A DNA stretch of 64,000 bases from Allium sativum (GCA_030737875.1 CM060919.1:803813160-803877159), one strand, 5' to 3'; counted from the stretch's first letter, positions 46,757 through 57,665 are shown. The notes: generated by a model not told the origin, from the letters alone. Numbers and translations are program-made.

Positions 46757-49700
46757 ACACCATTCACGACAAACCCAAAATTCAATTCAATATTAAATAC
46801 AAGGCTCTAAATAGAAATTATATTGGCTTATATTCAATATCAAATCCTGAAATCAACAAATATCGTATTGGGAATAACGATATATATATATATCTTTCAA
46901 AACCCTCCACAATATCTGTATAATCACGGAATTCAATATCGAAATATTCCGAAGATAATTTCGATTCAAATCCATTCCAATTCATATATTGGAAATTCTG
47001 GTTATTTTTAAAACCATTTCAAATCCAATTTATTTATTAAAAAAATATTGGATTATAATTCTAGTTCGTAACTAGTTCATTTCGATAAAAATATATTTTT
47101 ATCTTTTCAAATATGGAATTTTCCATCCCAGTTCTTTCCAAATCATTTATTATGATTTTACACAAATTATTGATATTTTTAATAATTTTATCAAGGCCCG
47201 TACAGTCGATTTCCATAAATGGTCATCGAACTGCACTTACAACAACCTTTTCCAAGTTTTGTTCGGACATAATTCCAAATCCAACCGTTAGATTTCAATT
47301 TTCTTATATTTATTGGAAAGCTCTTTTCGATACGAACCCAAGTTTTAGAAGAATCCGACAGTCGGATCTCTCGTAATGTCCATTTGAAGTCAATGGTCAA
47401 AATCTGCGAATTTCCGCGGCGCGGCGCGTTCTATTCAGGCCATTAAATATATATTATATATATTTCATCGATTTTCATTTAAAACGTATTTTATAAATCG
47501 TTTTAAATTCGTTTACAAAATGATTTCAACTTCATATTCAATTTCAAATCAAAATTGAATATTCCATATCATCGATATATAAATGATAATATTTTCAAAA
47601 CATTAGATTTTGAAATCACTTCCTTTTCGATATTTATTATAAAAATGAATAAAATCGATATAAGTATATTTCACGTCAAAATGACGTTAATCTAATCAAC
47701 GCAGATTTATATATTTAAATATTTTCATGTCCATCCAAAATCGGACATCAAAATCATATTTTGATCCATTTGAATATTATTTTAAAATATTAGTTATTTT
47801 AAAGTATTCATTACTCTTCATTTTAAAATATTCTTTAATTTAAAATATTCGTTCTTTTCGAATTGGAATCAGACAAAGCCAATTACCATATAATTTTATT
47901 TATATGCATTTCATACATACATGTACACGACAATAATCAAACACAATTAACCATCATCTAGAGTGCATTACACAACTGCATAAGCGTTAAATATGAATAA
48001 TTAACGCTTACAACAGCCTGTCAACCATTCGATTGACATACAACTAAATATTGGGATTAGTGTATGTCCAATTTCATCCCAATACCCGTGTGGGGTTTTC
48101 AAACAACTAACACTGATTATTATTTGTGCAGTTGGGCGATGTGTAAAATATATCTTCCCAATCAATATCAGTTAAATGTGTGTACATAAACAAATCATCC
48201 GATTTGTAAATGAATATTTATTTTATTCATATACACGCTAAAAATTATATTTTTAACTATAAAATATTTATTTCATCTTATGAATATTTTATACAGTTCA
48301 TTTATACAATAAAAATGATATTTTTATTGTTCTAACATTTTTAGAAAATTTCGGCAGCACAACGGCACGATACTAGAACCGGAATAAGGTCTAGCCTTAT
48401 CCCTTGCCTAATAATGGCTCACGCCATGTACAAACCAAATCTAATCAATTCATTTCACCCAAACAACCAATTTCAAACAAATAATCCAATCAACCAAACA
48501 AACATGGTTTCAAACAAAGGTGTCGGGTGCTACTAAGCACTGTCGGCATCCTAGTATATATTTAACTAGAAAATAAATTTAAGTTAGAAGTTCTCACCTT
48601 TGGGATCCACTCCATCATTCTTTAATTGGCGGATTTTGTCGTGGCGCTCCGTTTTGTCGCTTTCTCGCACATGAATTCGCCTCTTTGGCTCTAGAATTTG
48701 CATACGGCCTCCAATCTTCACCAGACTTGGTCACCAGCCTAAATGCGCCATTCTGGACAACTTTTGCCTAGTGGACTTTCTTCCAAGAACGCACCAATTC
48801 GCCGGATATCGCGAAAAACAGCAGCAGGTCCGTTGACTTCGGATGCGATTTTCGGACAGCTCCGCAATCCAAAATAGGACTTTCATATACCAAATCGAAG
48901 AGAAAATCGTGCTCTTCGACTTTGGCATCGTGAAGTTTTGGCTAGAAATGCACGATTTGGGAGTTTGGCGAAATAGCGACAAGGTGTTATTTGCAAAACG
49001 GGAAATTTATGAAAAATGGGTTTTTGGTGACGGGGGGTCCACGGCCAGAGCTGGGTGGTGGGTGGCGGCGCAGGGGCCTGAAAGGGGTGGGGGAGCCCGT
49101 GGGTGGCGGTGGTGGTGCCGGTTGTGGTGGTGGTGTTTTGGGCTAGGGTTTCTTGTAGTGGAGTAAGGAGAGAAAGAGGAGGAAGGAGGAGGAGAGAGGA
49201 GGAGATGGAGGGGGGCGTGCGGTGGCGGGATGACTGGTGGAGGAGGGGCGGCACGGTAGAGGAGGAGGTCATTTTTGAGTTTTTTGAAAGAAAGAGGAAG
49301 GAGGAAACAATGAAACAGAAAAGGAGGAAAAGTGATTATATGTTAGTTTCTCGCGTATCGTCCAAATGCCAACAATCTTCAATTGCCGCGTATTTTGGAC
49401 AAGAGATAGTAGACGTCAAGACAAGTCCAACGAGACAAGTTTCGTCGAATTCGGAGTTCATTTGACCTTCCGTTAAAATTGTCAAAGATGCTCAAATATT
49501 GTTTAAAAATGCGATTTTAGCGCACCTTTTCTTCTTGCACGCCCAAACGGCTACTCCAAAAATCAGGGCCTTTTGGGTTTAAGCATTATTTGGCGATACA
49601 AATCCAAAAAAAAAAGTAGAATTGAATTCTGAGGTCGTATCAATAATGTTTCTTTGTAAAATGAATGCTTGTTTTACCCTGAACTATTTTACCTCGCACG

Positions 49701-50187
49701 GCCACATACTAACTCCATTCGACGCGCATTTTGGAACTCAATGGAAGTGGTTTCGAGTCCAAATTCATTTGTATGCAAAATGTGACTTTTTGGGCTATAT
49801 TTCTATAGTGACCATTTTGAATTTTCAACTGGACATAACTTTTTATTCCCGCTATGAAATTTGGATTTTCAGATTCATTGGAAAGATATTTTCAAATAGA
49901 TTCTAATATTTTTGGTTTCACTAAAATCCGATTTATTTTGAACCCTGCACATTCATTTGAAATTTGAAATCGAATTTTCAAACTACCGCGCCATTTCCAA
50001 TTCCTTTTATAATTAAAATAAATATTTATATTCTAATTTCGATTTAAATAAATATATACGTTCTAATTCTATTCAAAATAAATTTCTGGTCGTTATTATT
50101 TAAAATAAATCATTTTAAATATTCAAAATTCATTAAAATTGCCAAAATAAAAATTTTAAATTGGTTCTGATTTTCTGGGTTGTTACA
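46757..50187 (-). repeat. Old family C LTR, first half (minus strand)
   Basis: On the minus strand this LTR starts at 50187 with TGTAACAACCC and runs down to the element A insertion, then continues at 4710. It aligns with 19323-24260 of the young copy at both ends. The middle (about 48600-49600) instead has a different promoter/leader module: a TATAAT-like box at 49340-49335, a GC-rich leader with a 129-codon ORF, then the shared AAAG|GTGAGAACTTCT at 48597. Confidence 0.85.
48883..49272 (-). other. Leader ORF in the old family C LTR (129 aa, Ser/Thr/Pro-rich)
   Basis: Just downstream of the TATA-like box, a C/T-rich leader encodes 129 codons. The first 80 are rich in Ser, Thr, Pro and Leu and the tail is basic. 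I recognise no domain. The position and composition mirror the leader ORFs of B (101 codons) and young C (19 codons), but the sequences are not alike. It may be a captured host gene leader or first exon. Confidence 0.3.
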
Positions 50188-51610
50188 ATCTCCCCCACTT
50201 AAAATCTTTTCATCCCCGAAAAGGAACGGAGCTGAAAGTTGTTTTACAAACCAACTCAACATTCATTCTGGCTTTCATTCTTTAATTTTTCAGTTTCTAA
50301 GAATTTTCCAATTCTTCAAAATTTTGGCAACACCCTAAATTTTTGAAAAATTTCGCCATAACATCCTTTGTACGGGAAGCATCGGGAAAACCCCCAAACC
50401 ATTACACAGGCCCTCTCATCTCAAAAAGAAAAATAAAAAGCCAAGCAGCTAGCCAATCGACTCATAAAATCATCAAAACCCAATAAATTAGTAAAAATGT
50501 ACCTATTTGTCGGGCATACAATTTTATTCCTCTTCTTAGCTTCCCTGCTATGACCTGTACGCATTGGAATTCTAGGCCACGCCAAAGGCTCAGAGAGAGG
50601 TAGAGGTCGACCTAAAATGACATGGGAGGAGATAATAAAGAGAGATTTAAGTAACTGGAGTTTATCGGAAGAGCTGGTAGTTGATAGGAGTGCATGGAAG
50701 TTGGCAATCCATGTACCAGAACCATAGTTTTTTTAGACTTTATTTCACGTTTACTGAACCTTTTTACTTTTTATTACTATTTTAGATTTTATTTCACTAT
50801 TATTGAACCTTTTTACTTATTATTATTATTATTTAAAAAAAACCTTTATCGGACGACTTTTTATTTGTTTGGTTATTTTAAACCCTTTATGTATATATAC
50901 ATATTATTATCATTTTATTTATTTTATTTTATTTTAATTATGGGTTCCATATATAGCCAACCCCAACTTGTTTGGGATATATGGCTTTGTTGTTGTTGTT
51001 CAATATTTTGATTCGATTTGGCTAATGGTTCAAAAATTAATAAATCAAACCAATAATCAAACAACACAATCAGCAATCAATTAGTTGATTAGTTTTTCAA
51101 ATGCATAACTTTAATATATATTCAAAAATCATATTTTTGATGCCAAATCACAACAATAACCTATCTAGTTTTGGTTCTCACACCAGTCAATTGGAAATAT
51201 ATAGAAATCCCACTTTTGAAACTCGAACATAAATTCTGATGATATTCGAGTAATCATCAGAATCATCTCCGGGCGACTAGAGTGTAATTCTATATCTATC
51301 CAGTATATTGAAATTTCGAATATACGTTTGCAAGGAGTATATGCAAAATCTTTATATACTCGATTGTCCAAAATCAATATAAAAATAATATTCAAATACG
51401 TCTAAAATGGTTTAAATTTTCAAAACAAAATTGGTTTTCCTTTTTATTTTCAAAACACTAGTCTTCACACTCATTCTAGAATACTACTAATTCTATATCT
51501 AACGAGTCATTCTCATTGGATATTACTAATCCAATCTCTGATGAATTCTTTCGTTTGGTTCTAATATGCCTTGTTCTCGAGCTCTGTAAACTAAAGCTTT
51601 GATACCAAAC
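50188..51610 (-). mobile_element. Second old family C internal region (minus strand), with a LINE insertion
   Basis: Next to the LTR start at 50187 lies the polypurine tract (minus strand: AAGTGGGGGAGATTG). At the other end is the primer site TGGTATCAAAGC (51607 down to 51596). The sequence matches 931-1963 and 26359-27400. It is split by the LINE fragment at 50561-51000, where about 60 bp of target is missing compared with 1290-1343. It has no coding content of its own. Confidence 0.8.
50561..51000 (+). mobile_element. 5'-truncated RTE-type LINE (non-LTR retrotransposon)
   Basis: The fragment begins inside the ORF2 C-terminus. Codons 50590-50727 read 'ERGRGRPKMTWEEIIKRDL', then 'WSLSEELVVDRSAWKLAI', ending in TAG at 50725-50727. 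This is the typical end of plant RTE-clade reverse transcriptases. An AT-rich 3' untranslated region follows, then the family's 'CCCCAACTTGTTTGGGAT' motif and the (TTG)n tail at 50986-51000. Only about 440 bp survive, as expected for 5'-truncated insertion. No clear target duplication is visible. Confidence 0.85.
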
Positions 51611-51933
51611 TATAACGAACCGAACTTCCCCGGTCTCCGAAGAGAAGAGAAAGAACGGATTGTCTGAGAACACGACAAATCAGAACACAAACAGAAGAAC
51701 ATTTCATTGCTTATTACAACAATTTACATCAGAGTCCAAGAATATACAGGGTATGAAAAAATAATATACATTTGATAAATATCAGAGATTTAGAAATTAC
51801 AATGTAGCGGAAAAATAATAAAAAACACAACTGAAAGAGATACATGGATATAGAGCTTTCCGAATATCATTCCAGTTGTAAACCAGGATATTGTGAATAT
51901 AAATCTGCATAACCAAAACTACTAGCTGCCCGT
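51611..51933 (-). repeat. Old family C LTR end fragment (minus strand)
   Basis: On the minus strand this is the last ~320 bp of a family C LTR (compare 26050-26358). It includes the acceptor-like TTATGCAG near 51916 and ends next to the primer site at 51607. It is cut at its upstream side by an inverted segment. Confidence 0.75.
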
Positions 51934-52143
51934 ATACACTAGTCCCAATAATTAGCTGTATGTCAATCACTTGGTTGGCAGATTGTTGTAAGCATTAATT
52001 ATTAATATTTAATGCTTATGTAGTTGTGTAATGCACTTTGGATGATGGTTGATTGTGATCTGAAATGAAAATTATAATATTCATGTGTTGAATAAATTAT
52101 TTTATCATTAAAAATATAATTTTAACGTGTATATGAATAAAAT
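51934..52143 (+). repeat. Inverted family C LTR fragment (plus strand)
   Basis: This piece matches the middle of the family C LTR (about 22290-22480) in plus orientation, while both neighbours are family C in minus orientation. It includes 'tgcactttggatgatggttgattg', as in 22360-22383. It records a local inversion or a rejoining event in the array. Confidence 0.7.
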
Positions 52144-52368
52144 AAATATTCAAATACAAATAATAAGGTTTAAATTTTCAAAACAAAGATTGTTATCACT
52201 TTTATTTTAAAAACACTTCTCTTCACACTCGTTCTAGGATACTACTGATCCCACCTCTAACGAGTCATTCTTATTGGATATTACCAATCCAATCTCTGAT
52301 GAATTCTTTTGTTTGGTTCTAATGTGTCTTATTCTCGAGCTCTGTAAACCAAAGCTCTGATACCAAAA
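52144..52368 (-). mobile_element. Third family C internal fragment with primer site (minus strand)
   Basis: The minus strand has the primer site TGGTATCAGAGCTTTGGTTT (52365 down to 52346) followed by about 200 bp of family C internal sequence, which stops at the inverted fragment. This is the third family C primer site in the array. Confidence 0.78.
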
Positions 52369-53314
52369 TGAAACGACCCGAACTTCCCCGTGAAGGAAAG
52401 CCCGGATTGAATTGAGAATACGACAGATCAGAATATAAACAGAAGAACATTTCATTGCTTATTACAACAATTCCATCAGAGTACAAGAATATACAGAGTA
52501 TGACAAATAATATACATCTGGAAAATATCAGAGATTTACAAATTACAATGCAGCGGAAAAATAATACAAAACACAACTGAAAGAAATACATGAATACAGA
52601 GCTTTCTGAATATCCCTTCAGCTATAAACCAGGATCCTGTGAATATAATAACTGCAAAACTCAACTACTAGCTGCTCGTGTGGAAAATATGGGCACCCAG
52701 AGTTTGGGTTAAAACAATAAACTCTAGGTCAGTCATGTGACTGGTGTGAGAACAAAAACAGTTATTTAAATCTTTACTTTAAAATAAAGTAAATCAAGGA
52801 ACCACGCCGTATAACACGGAACGGGTTTCCCCCCAGGAATACCAGTGCATAAAATAAACAGCGCAATGCTTTTTGGAAGAATGAAGCTATTATAAGACTC
52901 AGGTCCCATCACACAATGCAATGCAACGCAAGCCGGAGGATAGAGTTTTACCTTATAATAGCCAAACATGCTTGGTACATTTAAAACAAATCATTTTGAG
53001 ACTATTATAGTGTAAAGTGTATAAAAACAATTTCAAATATAAATGTATCAATCATAGGCGGCATAGGTATCATCTATCATGTCGCCAATACTAGGCTCTA
53101 CAATCAAAATCGAAATGTCACGTATTGGAAATTGGATTTCCATCATGAGTCTAGGCAAGGGATGTACTCCTTTCCTCTTCGAGACACTCTAGCAAATGTC
53201 TCGGGACTGCACACTCTGGGCAACCCCTGGATCATCCAAGGCCGGTCCTCCCTTACGTTTGAGGATTAATTATTCTTGAACACATGTTTCCCCGCCCTAT
53301 CGGGCGTCTATGAG
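52369..53314 (-). repeat. Old family C LTR end (minus strand), cut by family D
   Basis: On the minus strand this is the distal ~945 bp of a family C LTR (compare 25440-26358), with the acceptor-like TTTTGCAG near 52651. It ends at 53314 where the family D LTR begins. The five bases before D are ATGAG. Their duplicate, if any, lies outside the window. Confidence 0.8.
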
Positions 53315-53516
53315 TGTAACACCCCGTAATTCTGTAACATTAAGTTTCACAAATTAAAGAATACTTAATTATAAATGTGAGAACTAAGGGAAACGGGTTA
53401 CACCATTGCGTTCATCTCGGAATTCTGGTTGAGATAGAGTCTGAGTTTGCGTAAAACGAATATCGGATGAAGGAGATATGGACGAACGAAGTCAGGCGGG
53501 GAAAAAAAAGTATTGC

Positions 53517-53577
53517 ACTGGCGCACTTGGGAAGTGCGCCAGTACAAATTTGCACTGGCGCACCTGCCAAGTGCGCC
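53517..53577 (+). other. Double hairpin in family D LTR copy 1
   Basis: The first hairpin is perfect: ACTGGCGCACTT (53517-53528), loop GGG, AAGTGCGCCAGT (53532-53543). The second is GGCGCAC (53557-53563) with GTGCGCC (53571-53577) and a 7-base loop. Each is introduced by the word TGCACTGGCGCAC or a close variant. Copy 2 (59692-59754) keeps the structure with one mismatch in each arm set. It lies upstream of the TATA-like box, so it probably acts as DNA in U3, or in RNA near the 3' end. Confidence 0.75.
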
Positions 53578-53629
53578 CCGGCCGAGCAGCAGGCCTGCCT
53601 AGCTTTCTGGTTCAGTCTGATCCATGTTG

Positions 53630-53669
53630 TGACTCATTGCTGAGTCCTTCCTGACTCCTTCCTGAGTCA
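53630..53669 (+). promoter_or_regulatory. Cluster of bZIP-type TGA(G/C)TC(A/C) motifs upstream of the family D TATA-like box
   Basis: TGACTCA (53630), TGAGTCC (53641), TGACTCC (53652) and TGAGTCA (53663) are spaced 11 bp apart, about one helical turn, some 90-125 bp upstream of the TATA-like box. TGA(G/C)TCA is the GCN4/AP-1-like core bound by plant bZIP factors. In copy 2 the first motif is kept (59806) and later ones are mutated. Confidence 0.5.
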
Positions 53670-53754
53670 TTAGGGCTGACTTGTCACCCTATCTTGACTG
53701 AGTGGTTTTGATTAATCCTAAGATCATCCGACGGCTATAATTAAATTGAAATTC

Positions 53755-53762
53755 TATTTAAA
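53755..53762 (+). promoter_or_regulatory. TATA-like box of family D LTR copy 1
   Basis: TATTTAAA here corresponds to a better TATATAAA in copy 2 (59931-59938). It sits upstream of 'caaccttagtctcaacc' and the leader. Confidence 0.5.
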
Positions 53763-53973
53763 CAACCTTAGTCTCAACCTAAATTCACACAAATAAAATA
53801 GAGCTAGAGCCGTCATGCTGCTGGAAGGAAGCCAAGAGTAGCCTCCACTTGAAGAAAGCTTAGAGACGAACAAATCTAATTCAAAACTATAAATCAAAGC
53901 AACGTTTATCTACCCAAAGGAAAGCATCTCAATTCCAGAACTCAGAATTCAGAATTCAAGTTCATCGTTTGTT

Positions 53974-53979
53974 GTAAGT
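53974..53979 (+). promoter_or_regulatory. Candidate splice donor in the family D LTR
   Basis: GTT|GTAAGT matches the plant donor consensus at all six intron positions. It is kept in copy 2 (60150-60155). It lies about 220 bp after the TATA-like box and pairs with the acceptor at 57437-57438, giving an intron of about 3.5 kb. Confidence 0.5.
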
Positions 53980-54124
53980 CAGTTACTTTTTAGATTTGAA
54001 CGTTTAGATCTATTTGTGGCAGGAAATTAAATGAATATAAGAATATGCCTAATCCTTTCATTGGAATCGATGCTTGTTTATGCCTTTGGATCTAATTAAA
54101 AACTATTGTGATTAATTACCGATG

Positions 54125-54330
54125 AGACTGTGCCTATGCCTATGACGTTGAAACTATTGTTAATAGCCTAAGACTATGCCTATGACAATGACTATGAACA
54201 TAAGACTATGCCTATGCCTATGACTGTGAATGTAAGACTATGCCTATGACTATGACTGTGAACATAAGACTATGCCTATGCCTATGACTGTGAACACAGG
54301 ACTATTGCCTATGACTATGACAAGGACCAT
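54125..54330 (+). repeat. Short tandem repeat of 'gactatgcctatgcctat' words (family D copy 1)
   Basis: A roughly 30-bp unit, 'AAGACTATGCCTATGCCTAT' plus 'gactgtgaacat', is repeated with variation several times. Copy 2 has the related array at 60297-60483 with a different number of sub-units. Confidence 0.8.
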
Positions 54331-55589
54331 TGTGACTAATTACCTATGATTCATGACTATGAGATTATTGCCTAGGATTATGACTATGAAATTGGATCTA
54401 AGCTTGATTTTCTATTTAGACCTATTCTTAATTATCCTTGGATCTTGATTATTGGGAATTTTTCTATTAAGTTATGTCTATCCATGTTCTTGAACCTAGA
54501 TTATAACTCAAACCTTTTCATGTTCATAATGTTATCAGATCTATGCCTGCGATGTTTTAGTCAATTTATTCGGTATATTTATTAGATCTGTAAGTCGTGA
54601 ATTTGGGATTATCATCTTATGTCTATGCCTATCTTTTCATGGTATTCTTGTTTATTCCCTCTTATCTACGAATCTAGATTGACCTATAATCTAGACTGAA
54701 TCACGATTACGCAAACGATGGGAATACGATTTGGGCAGAACATGAAACTAACATGAATGTGATTGAAAATTTGGAAGTTTGGTATAACATGAAATTTATA
54801 TAATTTGGCATAATAAATATGTTGGCATGATCTGAATTGGCTATAATAGTGAGTAATTTGCATGCCTTGGGCGTAAACGGTAAATTGTTGGCCGCAAAAC
54901 ATGTAGTTGGCATGTGAATCTAGTTTTGGCATAAATTGTAAACTAGAATATTAAATCTAGTTCTAGCAGGAATTGTAAAATTGGATATTTAATATATATT
55001 GGGTCAAAAATGTAAATAGGAACATTAAGTCTAGATTAGGCTTAACTAGTTATTTGGAATGCCAAATATATGGCATAGTGATTTTGGGCATGACTATTAT
55101 AGCGAGTTTGGGAAGGTGGGTTATAGCCTATTCTGATTGATAACTTGAAATTACTTGTAATTGTCATGTTTAACATAATCATGGTTAGTGACACTTAATT
55201 TGGTAATATCTTATAAGCATGATTTAGAGGGAAAGTGGGCCATAATTGTTGACAATGTACAATAGAAGAGTAATTATGGCATAAGTAAATTAGGAATTTG
55301 CCCTAAATGAGAAATGTGTACATTGTTGAAAATACGAATATGCCTAACCCGAGGTAAGATTGAGTTACGGTATAAGACTGCCCAGAACCGCCTGGCAAAT
55401 CCAGCAATCGTAACAATACCTATCTAATGTGGGTGGTTAGAGCATTGAGCCCAAAAGGACCCGAGGTTAGACTGAGTTGCGGTGTAAATCTGCCCGGAAC
55501 CGACCGGCACATCCAGTGACCGCAACAATATCTGTCTAATGTGAGTGGTTGGTGCTTTAAATGAATAATTTAAAGCTAAGAAACAGTTA

Positions 55590-56130
55590 AGCTAGGATGG
55601 GAAGGTTAAGTCCACAGGAACACTTAACCAACTTAACATGTTAACAAGACAAGACATGTAAGGGGTTAAATAACCGTTATAACATGTTGACTAGACAAGT
55701 GGGTAAGGTTAAGGAAAGGTTTAACCGTTATAACATGTTAACCAAACTAGAAGGTGGGGTTAAGTAAAATACACTTAGCCAATTTAACATGTTAACTAGA
55801 CTAGAAGGTGGGGTTAAGTAAACTCAGAATACTTAGCCATCATAGTGTGCCAAATGAACAAGGTTAAGTTAAAACCTGAAGGGACAACACTTAGCCATTA
55901 GAACATGTGAATTAAACAGATGTTAGGGTTAAGTTAACTAAGGGAACACTTAACCAATACAAGATGAAGGGGTGGGGTTAAGTAATAAGAAATACTTAAC
56001 CAATATAGCTTGATTTGTGGTAGGGTTAAGTTAACATGAACTACTGATAACACTTAACCAGTTTAACATGACAAATGAATGGGTTAAGTTAACTTGAAAT
56101 GACTAATGACACTTAACCAATCCAAATTGA
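55590..56130 (+). repeat. Series of inverted GGTTAAGT / ACTTAACC repeats (family D copy 1)
   Basis: About ten GGTTAAGT-type words alternate with ACTTAACC or ACTTAGCC words at 20-40-bp distance, each pair able to fold into a small hairpin. An example is GGTTAAGTA...TACTTAACC near 55977-56002. Palindromes such as TTAACATGTTAA lie between them. The block is kept in copy 2 (61700-62220). A second short repeat, 'actaagtagtaaaccttagt', follows at 56143-56232. Confidence 0.75.
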
Positions 56131-57436
56131 CGAGAAAGAGAACTAAGTAGTAAACCTTAGTTAAGAGTACTAAGTTGTAAACCTTAGTTAAGAAAACGAT
56201 GGTTCATGAAACTAAGTAGTAAACCTTAGTAGAATACGAGAAGGGACGAACGTCCATCTGATCTTAAGGAAGGCTCCAATGAAATGGGGTACGAAGCACG
56301 CGGCTTCGAGGGGACGTGAGGGTACTCTTGGTCTCCCTCTGTGAGGCTGCACATGATCCGCCTGGGCTCACAGAGGTTAAGGTTTGCGTTATAAGAACCA
56401 AGGGTATGCCTTGATTGCAATATAAGGCAACCTAAAGACTAGGATGGACCAGCGTGATTCGGCGAGACCAGTAGCCCTGTGATAGCAACTCCTCATCTAC
56501 CTACCATCTTGAGTCAATCGAGATACGTGAAGCGGAAAGGCGGAGAACTCCAACAGACCATATACTTGCTATCTAGTTATGGTCGCGGATGGCCATAGGT
56601 TAGTGGGGGCATAGGGGGGCCTGCGTATAGTTCTCATTTTTCAAGGTATGCCTTTCATTAGTTGAGGGAAGGGTCAGGTGGGACCATAGCCACTGGAAAA
56701 ACAGACCTTAGCATTTGCATCGGCAGATATCTGAAATTTCTCGACCGAGTTCCGTGTTTCTTGGTTTGCCCTGCCATGAGACTCGGGTCGCACATATAGA
56801 GGACATGTGCATCTAGACAGCGATAACGATCCACAACACGTACGTGGGGAAAGTCTAGGAACATATACCGCTCTGGGTATTGTGTCCTAGAGTAGGGCGT
56901 CATTCGATAGGTAGCATAATCCCTAGTTGGACCTAGGTCGCGTAAACCCTAAAATCCGAGAAGCATTAGATAAGTCGCGTAAACCCTAGTCGAATCTAGG
57001 AAGCACTCGATAGAAAAACCCTAGATTAGATTTACGTAATAGATAATAAATGTATGCCTGAAGGCAACCACAATTTCAAGGATTGGGGGCACGTTATCAT
57101 TTTATAAAGATTATTAGTTGGGTCACTAGTTAGGTGGTGCTGAGATATAAACCAGAATAATAGGGTTATCGCGAAGCAGAGAAAGTATGGAAGCATATTC
57201 AGTTTACTAGTGTATTCAGCTTGTCGGTAGATCCAGTTTACCAGTACATTCAATTTTATCTTGCCTTAGAATATCTTGCGTTATCTTGTTAGCCCTATCA
57301 TCATGGTTTTGTCTTGTATTCAGTTAAATTCATGTCATGTTGTTTTCACCTGTTCACATGCTGAAAGTTACTGAACTTACCAGACTTTATGTCTGACTCT
57401 GTTTTCTTTCGCTTTCTTGTCTTCCGTTTCCCCCTC

Positions 57437-57665
57437 AGGTTCGCAGGGAGGGAATGTTACTACTTAGCTCAGTTTTCTTTCCAAGCATGAAGATTAGTCG
57501 AAGTTTTCCTTGGATTCACTTTTCCATTGCTATGGCTGGCTCATACTACATTGGGGAATATAAAAGTTATTTTATGCTTCTTTATTTTGTAAGACAAATA
57601 CTCTGGTATGGAAAACAATTGTTGTACAAACTATTTTATCAATAAAGTAAAGTTTTATTTCCCGT
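57437..57665 (+). other. Acceptor, terminal exon-like segment and poly(A) signal in family D LTR copy 1
   Basis: A long pyrimidine tract (57395-57436) ends in CCCTCAG|GTTCGCAG, a textbook plant acceptor. An ATG at 57454 opens 63 codons with a hydrophobic middle, and the AATAAA signal at 57641-57646 ends the ORF. Copy 2 keeps the acceptor (63532-63533), the ORF start and AATAAA (63737-63742), but its reading frame diverges near the end. I recognise no protein family. The segment looks like the last exon of a transcript that begins at the TATA-like box of the same LTR (inference). Confidence 0.45.

Noticed and set aside
54684..54932. Minus-strand ORFs in family D LTRs (54684-54932, 60831-61031, 56226-56420, 62323-62517)
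   Set aside because: Copy 1 and copy 2 versions differ by frame-breaking indels and show no recognised domain.
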